A DNA stretch of 64,000 nt, taken from NCBI RefSeq assembly GCF_031157255.1, contig NZ_JAVIFX010000004.1:1-64000 (forward strand), in the 5' to 3' direction. The DNA is from Bradyrhizobium sp. LHD-71. GTDB taxonomy: Bacteria > Pseudomonadota > Alphaproteobacteria > Rhizobiales > Xanthobacteraceae. Positions 50,956 through 59,036 of this stretch are shown here, in pieces. The position numbers and the translations under genes were made by a program. The first letter of the stretch is position 1; each line of letters opens with the position of its first letter. A model generated the notes under the pieces. It saw nothing but the letters and a program-made list of their open reading frames with translations. It was not told the origin of the DNA and searched no databases.

Positions 50956-51053
50956 GACCCCGATCCGTAAATGATCTCGAGAAATGTCAGACTGCGTTGC
51001 GGGGCATTTTTTATAGACTTTTGAAGCCCTTGCCGCCGTTCCATAGTGGGCCT

Positions 51054-51078
51054 AACTCAGCCATAGGAGAAAGGTTCC
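51054..51078 (-). promoter_or_regulatory. EcfG-type promoter for nepR-ecfG
   Basis: On the minus strand GGAAC (51078-51074), 16 bases, AGTT (51057-51054). It lies back to back with the phyR promoter, the two GGAAC elements being 10 bases apart. The -10 differs from CGTT in one base. Confidence 0.55.
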
Positions 51079-51088
51079 GAACTTTAAG

Positions 51089-51113
51089 GGAACTTTTCAC
51101 GAGTTTCGACGTA
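51089..51113 (+). promoter_or_regulatory. EcfG-type promoter for phyR
   Basis: GGAAC (51089-51093), 16 bases, CGTA (51110-51113), 68 bases before the phyR ATG. One mismatch to the CGTT -10. Confidence 0.55.
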
Positions 51114-51180
51114 GTCATAGTCTTTCGTGGGCCCGGTCGCTAAAGGCATGGCCACGAACTGCATTATCGATGGAGGGGCG

Positions 51181-51987
51181 ATGTCTCGATCCCAGCTTGT
51201 TGCCGAACATCTGCCGCTGCTGCGGCGCTACTCGCGGGCGCTGACCGGTAACCAGGCCTCTGGCGACGCCTATGTGGCGGCGATGCTGGAGGCTCTGCTG
51301 CAGGACCCAAGTCTGCTCGACGAGAGCAAGGGAGCGCGTGCCGGCCTGTTCCGCCTTTTCACCAAGATCTGGAACTCAGTGGCAATTAACGAGAATGTCG
51401 ATGTGGTGCCGCTGCATGTGCGGCCCGAACAGCGGCTCTCGAACATCACGCCGCTTCCGCGCCAGGTCTTTCTCCTGCTTTCGCTCGAGGGCTTTTCCGA
51501 GGGCGAAGTCGCCTTCATTCTGGACTGCGACATCAAGGACGTGCGCCAGTATTCCGAGATGGCCGGACGCGAACTCGCCGCCGAGATCGCAACCGACGTT
51601 CTCATCATCGAAGATGAGACATTCATTGCCATGGACCTGGAGAGCCTCGTCAAGAACCTCGGACACAACGTGATCGGCGTCGCCCGCACCCACAAGGATG
51701 CGGTGGAGATCGCGCGCCGGAAAACGCCTGGCCTGATCCTGGCCGACATCCAGCTTGCCGATGGCAGCTCGGGCCTTGATGCAGTGAATGAGATGCTGAA
51801 GACCTTCGAGGTGCCGGTGGTGTTCATCACCGCTTATCCGGAGCGCTTCCTGACCGGCGAACGGCCGGAACCCGCATTCCTGATCTCCAAGCCGTTCCAG
51901 CCGGCTATGGTCTCGGCAGTCGCAAGCCAAGCGCTGTTCTTCCAGCGCAATTCCCGCAACCGGACTCCGCGCGCGGCGGCCCTTTAG
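51181..51987 (+). CDS. phyR: General stress response regulator PhyR
   Basis: PhyR is an anti-anti-sigma factor with a sigma-like N-terminal domain (residues 1-135) and a C-terminal receiver. The ATG at 51181 follows GGAGGGG and gives 268 residues, the normal length; an earlier frame start adds 18 residues of no family likeness. Sigma-like segments are LPLLRRYSRALTGNQASGDA and LPRQVFLLLSLEGFSEGEVA. The receiver has the acidic pair Glu144-Asp145 (LIIEDE), phospho-acceptor Asp189 (LILADIQLADG), the Thr in VVFITAYPERF and Lys in ISKPFQP. Divergent from nepR-ecfG. Confidence 0.96.
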   Translation: MSRSQLVAEHLPLLRRYSRALTGNQASGDAYVAAMLEALLQDPSLLDESKGARAGLFRLFTKIWNSVAINENVDVVPLHVRPEQRLSNITPLPRQVFLLLSLEGFSEGEVAFILDCDIKDVRQYSEMAGRELAAEIATDVLIIEDETFIAMDLESLVKNLGHNVIGVARTHKDAVEIARRKTPGLILADIQLADGSSGLDAVNEMLKTFEVPVVFITAYPERFLTGERPEPAFLISKPFQPAMVSAVASQALFFQRNSRNRTPRAAAL

Positions 51988-52022
51988 GCCCGACCTGTCA
52001 TTTGATGGATCTCCGAAGCATT

Positions 52023-52050
52023 AAACGCCGGTCCTTCGGACCGGCGTTTT
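52023..52050 (+). terminator. Rho-independent terminator after phyR
   Basis: AACGCCGGTCC (52024-52034), TTC, GGACCGGCGTT (52038-52048), then TTT. The perfect 11-bp stem lies 37 bases past the phyR stop. Confidence 0.9.
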
Positions 52051-52080
52051 GCTTTGTGCTGGCGTTAATGGGTCGGCAAA

Positions 52081-52163
52081 AAACAAAAAATAAGGGCGCA
52101 GCCGGCATCACCACGGCTGCGCCCCATATCGCCGGCTAACTAGGGGCAGGGGGAATAGCCGGC
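52081..52163 (-). ncRNA. Candidate minus-strand small RNA end: two hairpins and a T run
   Basis: On the minus strand a stem of GCCGGCTA/TAGCCGGC (52163-52131) is followed by GGGCGCAGCCG/CGGCTGCGCCC (52124-52094) and then TTATTTTTTGTTTT. This is the layout of an intrinsic terminator, but no minus-strand gene lies upstream between here and 52342. It could end a small RNA encoded opposite the next gene's leader. No promoter was recognised. Confidence 0.3.
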
Positions 52164-52262
52164 TTGCGATGAAGACTCCCATAACGGGAATTCGTTCCAT
52201 CGATATCCCGCCGATTCTCAAAAATATTTTTACCGCCCATAGCCCGTGACCTCCGTCCGTCA

Positions 52263-52288
52263 GGAACCTGGAGCGGAGGCGGAGCGTT
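52263..52288 (+). promoter_or_regulatory. EcfG-type promoter for a secreted protein gene
   Basis: GGAAC (52263-52267), spacer of 17, CGTT (52285-52288): an exact consensus match, 54 bases before the ATG at 52343. Confidence 0.75.
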
Positions 52289-52342
52289 TTTCCCGGCAAC
52301 CAGAACATCGCAGCAGCGAAGCAAGAATTGCCGAGGCGTCAC

Positions 52343-52777
52343 ATGATACGTTCTTTGGGTTTTCTCGCCACCGCAGCGGCGTTTGCCGTGTTTGGCGGAC
52401 TTCATCTCGAGATTGCGTCCGGCCAGGCTTTCGGTCACGAGCCGCCAAACGACGCACGTCTGCAGACCGGCACGACGATCGCAGTAAATCCCGTCAATGA
52501 ACTGTCAAAAGGCGATCGCGCCGACGTCGCCTTGAACACGGTCGAGGGGCGCACGATCGTCTTCCAGCACCCCGATCTGCCGTCCACCACCGTAGCCGTC
52601 CGTTTGTGGGAGACAGTAGGCGCCGTCAGGAGCCGTCCGTCCCCGAAAGACAGCCCCGCCCTGAAGGACAAGAAGGCGCCTGCCGTTAAGCCCAAGCAGG
52701 CGGTCGCCTGTGAAAGCGTCGTCAGCGCGCTCACCGAAGTTGCGAAGCAGCTCGACGCCGGCCGCTGCCTGACCTGA
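52343..52777 (+). CDS. Exported protein of unknown function (144 aa), EcfG target candidate
   Basis: The ATG at 52343 follows CCGAGG and gives a signal peptide (MIRSLGFLATAAAFAVFG, ending ASGQA). The mature part is about 110 residues, polar and Pro/Lys-rich (SRPSPKDSPALKDKKAPAVK), with a Cys pair bracketing the last helix (ACESVVSALTEVAKQLDAGRC). That pair suggests a disulphide in the periplasm. I do not recognise the family. A consensus EcfG promoter lies directly upstream. Confidence 0.75.
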   Translation: MIRSLGFLATAAAFAVFGGLHLEIASGQAFGHEPPNDARLQTGTTIAVNPVNELSKGDRADVALNTVEGRTIVFQHPDLPSTTVAVRLWETVGAVRSRPSPKDSPALKDKKAPAVKPKQAVACESVVSALTEVAKQLDAGRCLT

Positions 52778-53118
52778 TCGGTTCGTCCAACGCCGGGCAG
52801 TCCCTCCCTCGTGCGGTCGCTTCGGCCGCAACGATGGCCGGTCGCCCAAGTGCATCATCGCTGATCGCCGGCGAAGGCGGTCGACGACAGCGGCCGGCAA
52901 TTTCAGAACCTGGTAAAAGTCCGGCGCTCGGGTCTGGCTCACCTGCCGGCCAACGACCCAACGGCTGTCAGCTCGCCAAACCGGAAACCCGCGCCAGCAC
53001 GGCCGAGATGCGAACCGCATCCTCAGCCGCCGTGCCTGTGGCCGAATCCTCGACCCGTAAGCGGCGCACCGCGTGATCTTGAAATTCCTTCCTGCTGTCC
53101 CGCAACTGCTCCGCGGCT
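52778..53118. other. 341-bp stretch with no supported gene
   Basis: GC-rich DNA between the secreted protein gene and the DUF3309 gene. Several overlapping frames are open but none has a start, ribosome site and composition that I would support. No repeat or terminator was recognised. Confidence 0.4.
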
Positions 53119-53277
53119 TCAGATCCTGCCCAGCAGCAGCAGGATCAAGACGACGATCAGAACCGTGCCGACGATTCCAGATGGCCCGTAGCCCCAGCCG
53201 GAGCTGTAACCCCAATTAGGAATAACGCCGAGGAGCAACAGAATCAGAATGATGACCAAAATAGTGCCAAGCGTCAT
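53119..53277 (-). CDS. DUF3309 family small hydrophobic protein (52 aa)
   Basis: The ATG with complement 53275-53277 opens 52 codons: MTLGTILVIILILLLLGVIP, a Gly/Tyr/Ser-rich turn (NWGYSSGWGYGPSG) and a second hydrophobic stretch ending LLLLGRI. This two-helix pattern with an aromatic-glycine middle is that of DUF3309. Such proteins are common in alphaproteobacterial stress regulons. A GGAAC (53353-53349, minus) lies upstream but its -10 (ACTT) is poor, so EcfG control is not claimed. Confidence 0.85.
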   Translation of the reverse strand: MTLGTILVIILILLLLGVIPNWGYSSGWGYGPSGIVGTVLIVVLILLLLGRI

Positions 53278-53566
53278 GGCGCAATCCTCGCGAAGTCAGC
53301 GAAAGGATAAAAAGCCTTTCATTTTCACAAGTCGCTGGTCACGCAACCGTTCCATTTATTCGATCGCCGCCCCTCCAAAGTCGCCCTGTTCGTGACCCGC
53401 AACGACTGATTCCCGCCGACGCAGCATGCGCCTGAGCACGCGTTCGAGATTGAAAAAGCAGCATCGGAATCATGGATTTGCCTGCGCCTTCTCACTCTTG
53501 AGATTCGCGTCAGGAAACGGCGAGTGTGGGGCACGATTTCAGAAAAGTGGCGCATCTGACACAGCC

Positions 53567-53592
53567 GGAACCGAAAAGCGCAAGCCAACGTT
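53567..53592 (+). promoter_or_regulatory. EcfG-type promoter for the L,D-transpeptidase operon
   Basis: GGAAC (53567-53571), spacer of 17, CGTT (53589-53592): an exact consensus match, 53 bases before the ATG at 53646. The rest of the 368-bp gap 53278-53645 shows no gene. Confidence 0.75.
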
Positions 53593-53645
53593 TTCCGGCC
53601 ATCGGCGCGACAGTCTCGCTCGTGCCGCAGTAAGGGGGCTTCGCC

Positions 53646-54407
53646 ATGACCGGGATCGCATTCCATCGCTCGGCAGCGTTCGCTACGAGCCGTCGCTTCA
53701 TTCTAAGGACAGCAGTCGTGGGCGTGATGACGTTCGCATCCAGCGGCCCACTCGACGCCCAGTCGCTGGGGTACGCCTCACTGCAGACGATCTCCGCGCC
53801 GTCATCGAACTTTTCCACACGAGAGTCGGTCTATGGGCGGGACGCTCTCGTTGCTGAAGACCTGCAGCGAACCATCGTCGCCTATGACACACGGGAAGCA
53901 CCGGGGACGATCGTCATCGATACCGGAAACACCTACCTTTATTACGTTCTCGGCCAAGGCCGCGCGATCCGCTACGGCGTCGGCGTTGGTCGCGAAGGGT
54001 TCACATGGTCCGGCGTGCAAACCGTGTCACGCAAGGCGGAATGGCCGGACTGGATTCCGCCTGCGGAAATGATCGCCCGCCAGCCCTACCTGCCGCGCTG
54101 GATTGGCGGTGGACCCGGCAACCCGCTCGGCGCCCGCGCCATGTATCTCGGCGGCAGCATCTATCGCATCCACGGTACGAACGATCCGTCGACGATCGGC
54201 CAATTCGTGTCCAGCGGCTGCATCCGCATGACGAACGAAGATGTCATCGACCTGTTCAGAAGGGTGAACATCGGCACCAAGGTGGTGGTGCTGCCAAAGA
54301 TGAAAAGACGAAATCTCGATGCGTACGCCGCGATGCCGGCACGTGCTATGACCGTGACAGGGAGCCGCCAACTCTCGCCTCGAAGCGGCGGCGCGGGCCT
54401 TCGCTAA
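53646..54407 (+). CDS. L,D-transpeptidase (YkuD domain)
   Basis: Periplasmic cysteine transpeptidase that makes 3-3 peptidoglycan cross-links or ties proteins to the wall. The 253-residue protein has an N-terminal signal (SRRFILRTAVVGVMTF) and a YkuD domain from about residue 88. The catalytic motif is His176-Gly-Thr, then SSGC192IRM with Arg194, all present. GIHVGREGFTWSGV-type strand is read as GVGVGREGFTWSG. Preceded by an EcfG promoter and followed after 15 bases by a DUF2865 gene, so it looks like a stress-induced cell-wall operon. Confidence 0.93.
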   Translation: MTGIAFHRSAAFATSRRFILRTAVVGVMTFASSGPLDAQSLGYASLQTISAPSSNFSTRESVYGRDALVAEDLQRTIVAYDTREAPGTIVIDTGNTYLYYVLGQGRAIRYGVGVGREGFTWSGVQTVSRKAEWPDWIPPAEMIARQPYLPRWIGGGPGNPLGARAMYLGGSIYRIHGTNDPSTIGQFVSSGCIRMTNEDVIDLFRRVNIGTKVVVLPKMKRRNLDAYAAMPARAMTVTGSRQLSPRSGGAGLR

Positions 54408-54422
54408 GATCGGTTGCTCCGC

Positions 54423-55340
54423 ATGCCCAGGTTGTCGTCTGCTACCATCCGCATCTTCGCTGCGCTCGCGGCCCTGCTCATCATGACCGCAGTCGCGGTT
54501 GTCAGCACCGGGCCGACGAAGGCACGCGCGCAAGATTCCTCGTTCTTTGGTGTTGATTCAGGCGCTCCGTCGGCGTCGCAATCATATCAGCCGCGCCAGC
54601 GACCTTCACGCTCGTCGCGGTCCTCACAGCCTGCGCAGCCGGCCCAATCTCCGCAGGCCTCACTGAACTTCGGCAACTGGTTTGCGCAGCCTGTCCAGCA
54701 GGCGGCGCCGGAAGAGAGGCCACGGTCAAGGAACCGCGCAAGATCGCGCTCGACGTCACGGGTTGCGACATACGAACGGCCAGCGGCCGAATACTCGGAA
54801 GATGGCGGCAGCGGGTCCTATTGCGTTCGCACCTGCGATGGTCGCTATTTTCCGGTATCCGGTAACAGCGAGCAGAGCCGTGCCGCAATCTGCAGTAGCC
54901 TTTGTCCGGCGAGCGAGACCGCGATCTTTTCCGGCAGCACCATTGACGACGCGACGAACAGTGCTGGAAAGTCCTATTCTTCGCTGCCGAACGCCTTCAA
55001 GTATCGGGAGAAATTCGTCAGCGGCTGCACCTGTAACGGCAAGGACCCGGTCGGCCTTGCATCGGTCAGCATCGACGACGACAAGACCCTCCAGAAAGGC
55101 GACATCGTCGCCGGCGAGAACGGCCTGATCGTCGCAACCCGCCTCGGCGACAAGAAACGCGGCAAGGTAGCGGGCTTCAGTCCTGCACCGCAAAGCATTC
55201 GCGCGAAGTTCGAACAGTCACACGCGATGGCACGTTCAGCATTGGCGCTCAAGAAGAAGGCCTCGCGCGAACGGGGGCGAGCCGACCAGGACGATTCGGA
55301 AAGCCCGGACAACGGAACTCCGGGCTCGTCTGAACGTTGA
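54423..55340 (+). CDS. DUF2865 domain exported protein (first of two)
   Basis: The 305-residue protein has a signal peptide (IRIFAALAALLIMTAVAVV, ending ARAQ), then an Arg/Ser/Gln/Pro-rich low-complexity region (to about 125). The DUF2865 domain follows: SYCVRTCDGRYFPVSGNSEQ, ICSSLCPASET, SLPNAFKYREKFVSGCTCNG, and GDIVAGENGLIVATR. Six Cys in the domain suggest disulphides. The basic tail after the domain is about 65 residues. Function unknown. It sits in an operon with the L,D-transpeptidase and a second copy. Confidence 0.88.
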   Translation: MPRLSSATIRIFAALAALLIMTAVAVVSTGPTKARAQDSSFFGVDSGAPSASQSYQPRQRPSRSSRSSQPAQPAQSPQASLNFGNWFAQPVQQAAPEERPRSRNRARSRSTSRVATYERPAAEYSEDGGSGSYCVRTCDGRYFPVSGNSEQSRAAICSSLCPASETAIFSGSTIDDATNSAGKSYSSLPNAFKYREKFVSGCTCNGKDPVGLASVSIDDDKTLQKGDIVAGENGLIVATRLGDKKRGKVAGFSPAPQSIRAKFEQSHAMARSALALKKKASRERGRADQDDSESPDNGTPGSSER

Positions 55341-55367
55341 GGTTTCAGATCAGCATCTGAAAACATC

Positions 55368-56003
55368 ATGCCCGTTCCCTCCGCCGTCATCCGCCCGGCA
55401 ATTGCCGTCGTCATTGCTGCTGTTGTGAGCGGCGACGCAGGGAACGCGCAGGCTCGCGATCTGCTCTCCTCGTTTTTCGACTTTCTGTCGGGACGATCGC
55501 AATCGTTGCCGGCATTCGGCGACAGCGATCCACGGATGCCTCGACAAGCCCCGTCATCGGGCGGTGGCGGACGAGGCACCGCCTACTGCGTCCGGAGTTG
55601 CGATGGCCGCTATTTCCCGGTTTCGGCGAGCAGCGAGCAGAGCCATGCGGCCGCTTGCAGCAGCCTGTGTCCCGCCGGCGACACGAGAGTCTTCTACGGC
55701 GGCTCGATTGCGCGGGCGACGAGCGAGGACGGAAAACCCTATTCCTCGCTGCCAAACGCCTTCAAATATCGCGAGCAGCTCGTCAGCGGCTGCACCTGTA
55801 ACGGCAAGGATTCGACCGGTCTGGCGTCGATCGGCGTCGATGAAGACAAGACGCTTCGCCGGGGCGACATCGTCGCGGGCGAGAGCGGTCTGATCGTCGC
55901 AAGCCGCGCAGCAGAGCAAAGGCGCGGCGCGGTCGCCGAGTTCAGTCCGGCGCCGCCTCAGATCCGCGAAAGATACAGCCGACCACAAGTGCCGTCGCGT
56001 TAA
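55368..56003 (+). CDS. DUF2865 domain exported protein (second of two)
   Basis: The 211-residue paralogue of the preceding protein has the same domain order and nearly the same motifs: TAYCVRSCDGRYFPVSASSEQ-like core (YCVRSCDGRYFPVS), CSSLCPAGDTRVF, SLPNAFKYREQLVSGCTCNG and RRGDIVAGESGLIVASR. The linker is short and Gly-rich. The six domain cysteines are conserved. It begins 27 bases after the first copy, marking a tandem duplication. Confidence 0.88.
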   Translation: MPVPSAVIRPAIAVVIAAVVSGDAGNAQARDLLSSFFDFLSGRSQSLPAFGDSDPRMPRQAPSSGGGGRGTAYCVRSCDGRYFPVSASSEQSHAAACSSLCPAGDTRVFYGGSIARATSEDGKPYSSLPNAFKYREQLVSGCTCNGKDSTGLASIGVDEDKTLRRGDIVAGESGLIVASRAAEQRRGAVAEFSPAPPQIRERYSRPQVPSR

Positions 56004-56037
56004 TAGCTTTTCGCATTTCTGATAGGTTCCGAAAGGT

Positions 56038-56062
56038 GGAACCCAGGCCATGCCAGGACGTT
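56038..56062 (+). promoter_or_regulatory. EcfG-type promoter for a small membrane protein gene
   Basis: GGAAC (56038-56042), spacer of 16, CGTT (56059-56062): an exact consensus match, 34 bases before the ATG at 56097. Confidence 0.75.
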
Positions 56063-56096
56063 GACGTCTCGATTGTCAACCGGAGGGGCTCCCTGC

Positions 56097-56258
56097 ATGT
56101 CTGTTCTCATTGGCATCCTTATTACTTTTCTCGTCGTCATCCTGGTTCTGTATCTGATCAACATGCTGCCGCTCGATGGGCGCGCCAAGCAGATCGCTCG
56201 CGCCATCGTCATCATCCTTGGTATCGTATCGCTTCTGAAGTATCTCGCGGTCTTCTAA
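56097..56258 (+). CDS. Small two-helix membrane protein (53 aa; Thivi_2564-like)
   Basis: The ATG follows CCGGAGGGG. The protein is two hydrophobic stretches (MSVLIGILITFLVVILVLYL and AIVIILGIVSLLKYLAVF) around a short charged turn (PLDGRAKQIAR). This matches the small 'Thivi_2564 family' membrane proteins as I remember them. Function unknown. The upstream consensus EcfG promoter places it in the stress regulon. Confidence 0.8.
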   Translation: MSVLIGILITFLVVILVLYLINMLPLDGRAKQIARAIVIILGIVSLLKYLAVF

Positions 56259-56308
56259 AGCATAATGAAATCAGGTTTGTAGTCGACCAAACACGTTCAG
56301 CGTCATAC

Positions 56309-56388
56309 CCATAGCCGTTCGAAGAACGGCATCGCTTCGTTCGCCTATATGGCCGTTCGAAGAACGGCGTCACGTCGCTCGCCTATGG
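56309..56388. repeat. Tandem family B palindromic repeats
   Basis: Two units (56309-56352 and 56351-56388), each with GCCGTTCGAAGAACGGC and ending CTCGCCTAT(AT)GG. Here the unit stands alone, without the family A arms it is nested in at 2561 and 19728. Confidence 0.8.
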
Positions 56389-56406
56389 AAGGCGGGGATC
56401 CAAAAG

Positions 56407-56434
56407 AAAAGCCCCGGTGAGAGCCGGGGCTTTT
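56407..56434. terminator. Bidirectional rho-independent terminator
   Basis: AAAAGCCCCGG (56407-56417) pairs with CCGGGGCTTTT (56424-56434). The T run in both directions suits the convergent small-membrane and csbD genes. Confidence 0.88.
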
Positions 56435-56451
56435 GCATGCGTTCTGCAACG

Positions 56452-56652
56452 TCATTTCAGTGAGGCGAACCACGCATCAACGTCCTTGCGTGCCTGATCC
56501 TTGGCATAGCCGTAACGCTGCTGGATCTTGCCCTCGAGCTGATCGCGCCTACCGTCGATGACGTCGAGATCATCGTCGGTGAGCTTGCCCCACTGCTCCT
56601 TCACGTTACCCTTGAATTGCTTCCAGTTACCTTCGACGCGGTTCCAGTCCAT
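56452..56652 (-). CDS. csbD: CsbD family stress protein
   Basis: The 66-residue hydrophilic protein begins MDWNRVEGNWKQFKGNVKEQ, the CsbD signature, followed by GKLTDDDLDVIDGRRDQLEG and QQRYGYAKDQARKDV. CsbD proteins are abundant in general stress regulons; the biochemical role is unknown. A ribosome site (GGAGG) precedes the ATG. The EcfG promoter lies 33-57 bases upstream, partly inside the glcB gene. Confidence 0.95.
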   Translation of the reverse strand: MDWNRVEGNWKQFKGNVKEQWGKLTDDDLDVIDGRRDQLEGKIQQRYGYAKDQARKDVDAWFASLK

Positions 56653-56684
56653 TGTTTGACCTCCAAAGAGTTGGATGCCTGGCC

Positions 56685-56709
56685 AACGGACGGAGGGATC
56701 AAACGTTCC
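56685..56709 (-). promoter_or_regulatory. EcfG-type promoter for csbD, -35 inside the glcB 3' end
   Basis: On the minus strand GGAAC (56709-56705), spacer of 16, CGTT (56688-56685): an exact consensus match. The -35 element falls in the last codons of glcB (stop at 56699-56701). Confidence 0.75.
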
Positions 56710-58867
56710 TGAGCGCGGCCTTCGCCTCCCTGCGGCGTGCGTGCAGGATCCACTCGGTATAGCCGTTCGGTTGCTCGCGCCCTTTGAAGATCAGATCGCA
56801 GGCAGCCTTGAAGGCGATGCCGTCGAACGACGGTGCCATCGGCCTGTACAGCGGATCATCCGCATTCTGCCGATCGACCACCACGGCCATCCGCTTCAGC
56901 GCTTCCATCACCTGATCCTGGGTGACAATCCCGTGATGCAGCCAGTTGGCGATATGCTGGCTCGAGATGCGCAGCGTCGCGCGATCTTCCATCAGGCCGA
57001 CATCGTGAATATCGGGTACTTTGGAGCAGCCGACGCCCTGATCGATCCAGCGCACCACGTAACCGAGAATGCCCTGGCAGTTGTTGTCGATCTCCTGCTT
57101 CACGTCCTCCGGCGCCCAGTTCGATTGAGAGACCGGAATGGTGAGAATGTCGGCAAGCTTCGCGCGCGGATGGCCATTCAACTCACGCTGGCGCTCCAGC
57201 ACGTTCACCTGATGATAATGCAGCGCATGCAGGGTCGCCGCCGTCGGCGACGGCACCCAGGCGGTTGACGCGCCCGCCTGCGGATGCCCGATCTTCTGTG
57301 CGAGCATGTCGGCCATTTTGTCCGGCGCGGCCCACATTCCCTTGCCGATCTGCGCATGGCCCGGAAGGCTGTTGGCGAGGCCCTTGTCGACGTTCCAGTC
57401 TTCGTAGGCCTTGATCCAGGCGGTCGACTTCATGTCGTTCTTGCGCGTCATCGCGCCGGCTTCCATCGACGTGTGGATTTCGTCGCCGGTCCGGTCCAGG
57501 AAGCCGGTGTTGATGAAGACAATGCGATCGCTTGCAGCCTGGATGCAGGCCTGCAGGTTGATGGTCGTCCGCCGCTCCTCGTCCATGATGCCGACCTTCA
57601 GCTGGCTCTTTGCCAGCGACAGCATCGCCTCGACACGCGAGAAGATCTCGCAGGTGTGCGCGACCTCGGCCGGGCCATGCATCTTCGGCTTGACGATATA
57701 GACGGAGCCGGTGCGGCTGTTGCGCAGATCGGAGTCGGCCTTCAGATCGTGGATGGCGATCAGGCCGCTGATCGCGGCATCCAGGATGCCTTCCGGGATT
57801 TCCTGCCCGGCGCTGTCGAGGACCGCATCAGTATACATGTGGTGACCGACATTGCGCATCAGCAGCAGCGCACGTCCGTGCAGCCTCAGCTCCTTCCCGT
57901 CCGGCGCCTTGTAGACGCGGTCCTCGTTCAGCGAGCGCTGCAGCGTCTTGCCGCCCTTCTCAAAGTCGGCGGAAAGCGTGCCCTTCATCAGCCCGAGCGC
58001 GTTGCGATAGACCAGCACCTTGTCTTCGGCATCCACCGCGGCGACGCTGTCTTCCATGTCCAGGATGGTACTGACGGCTGACTCCAACATCACGTCGGCG
58101 ACGCCGGCAGCATCGTCCTTGCCGACCGGGTGATTGCGGTCGATACGGATATCGATGTGCAGCCCGTTATTGACCAGCAGCACGGCGCTCGGCGACTTGG
58201 GATCTCCCTGAAAACCTGCGAACTGCTGCGCGCGCTTCAGAGCGGTGCGCCCCTTCGCCGTCGTCGCGAACAGGGCGCCATTCTCGATCGTGTAGGCCGT
58301 CACATCGGCATGACTCCCGCTCGCCAACGGCACCGCCCCGTCGAGAATGGATTTCGCGCTGGCGATGACCTTATCGCCGCGCGCCTTGTTATAGCCTTTC
58401 ACCGCAGCATCGCCCGGTTCGTGGGAAATGGCGTCGGTGCCGTAGAGCGCATCGTACAGGCTGCCCCAGCGGGCGTTCGCCGCATTCAGTGCATAACGTG
58501 CATTGGTGAGTGGAACGACGAGCTGCGGGCCGCAGATCGTGCCGATCTCATCGTCGACCTTGGCGGTCTGCACGCCGCGTGCGGCGGGTTCAGGCAGGAG
58601 ATAGCCGACGTCCTGAAGCAGCTTGGCGTACGCGGCCGGATCAAAAGCCTTGCCCTTGTTGGCGATATGCCAGCCGTCGATCTTCGCCTGCATGGCATCG
58701 CGTGCCTGCAAAAGCTCGCGGTTCTTCGGCGCCAGGTCCTTGATGATTCCGGCGAGCCCCGCCCAGAACTTATCTGCAGAAACGCCGGTGCCTGGGGCAG
58801 CTTCGTTCGCGACAAACTCGTAAAGGGGCGCTGCGACCTTCAGTCCGCTGGCTTCAACTCGGCTCAT
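56699..58867 (-). CDS. glcB: Malate synthase G
   Basis: The enzyme condenses glyoxylate and acetyl-CoA to malate in the glyoxylate and glycolate pathways. The ATG at 58867 gives 722 residues, the normal length of the G form; an earlier start adds 27 residues of no likeness. Family blocks are [40 protein letters not shown] (containing catalytic acid residues), [38 protein letters not shown] and [16 protein letters not shown]. Cytoplasmic. csbD follows on the same strand. Confidence 0.97.
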   Translation of the reverse strand: MSRVEASGLKVAAPLYEFVANEAAPGTGVSADKFWAGLAGIIKDLAPKNRELLQARDAMQAKIDGWHIANKGKAFDPAAYAKLLQDVGYLLPEPAARGVQTAKVDDEIGTICGPQLVVPLTNARYALNAANARWGSLYDALYGTDAISHEPGDAAVKGYNKARGDKVIASAKSILDGAVPLASGSHADVTAYTIENGALFATTAKGRTALKRAQQFAGFQGDPKSPSAVLLVNNGLHIDIRIDRNHPVGKDDAAGVADVMLESAVSTILDMEDSVAAVDAEDKVLVYRNALGLMKGTLSADFEKGGKTLQRSLNEDRVYKAPDGKELRLHGRALLLMRNVGHHMYTDAVLDSAGQEIPEGILDAAISGLIAIHDLKADSDLRNSRTGSVYIVKPKMHGPAEVAHTCEIFSRVEAMLSLAKSQLKVGIMDEERRTTINLQACIQAASDRIVFINTGFLDRTGDEIHTSMEAGAMTRKNDMKSTAWIKAYEDWNVDKGLANSLPGHAQIGKGMWAAPDKMADMLAQKIGHPQAGASTAWVPSPTAATLHALHYHQVNVLERQRELNGHPRAKLADILTIPVSQSNWAPEDVKQEIDNNCQGILGYVVRWIDQGVGCSKVPDIHDVGLMEDRATLRISSQHIANWLHHGIVTQDQVMEALKRMAVVVDRQNADDPLYRPMAPSFDGIAFKAACDLIFKGREQPNGYTEWILHARRREAKAALRNV

Positions 58868-59036
58868 AATTTGCATCTCACGTCGACAACGGAAAGACTG
58901 TCCGCTGATTGAGGATCTTTGGGTGGGGCATCCCTCCGCGCGTGGCAAAAGGACACGACAGGAAGCCTTTTAGCGCCAAACGCGCCTTGAAGAGAAGCCC
59001 CTGTCCCCGAAGGGCCGTTTGACCAGATTTTTCAGC

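Noticed and set aside
53329-53353. EcfG promoter for the DUF3309 gene
   Set aside because: A GGAAC is present on the minus strand, but at N16 the -10 is ACTT and at N17 CTTG, two or more mismatches.
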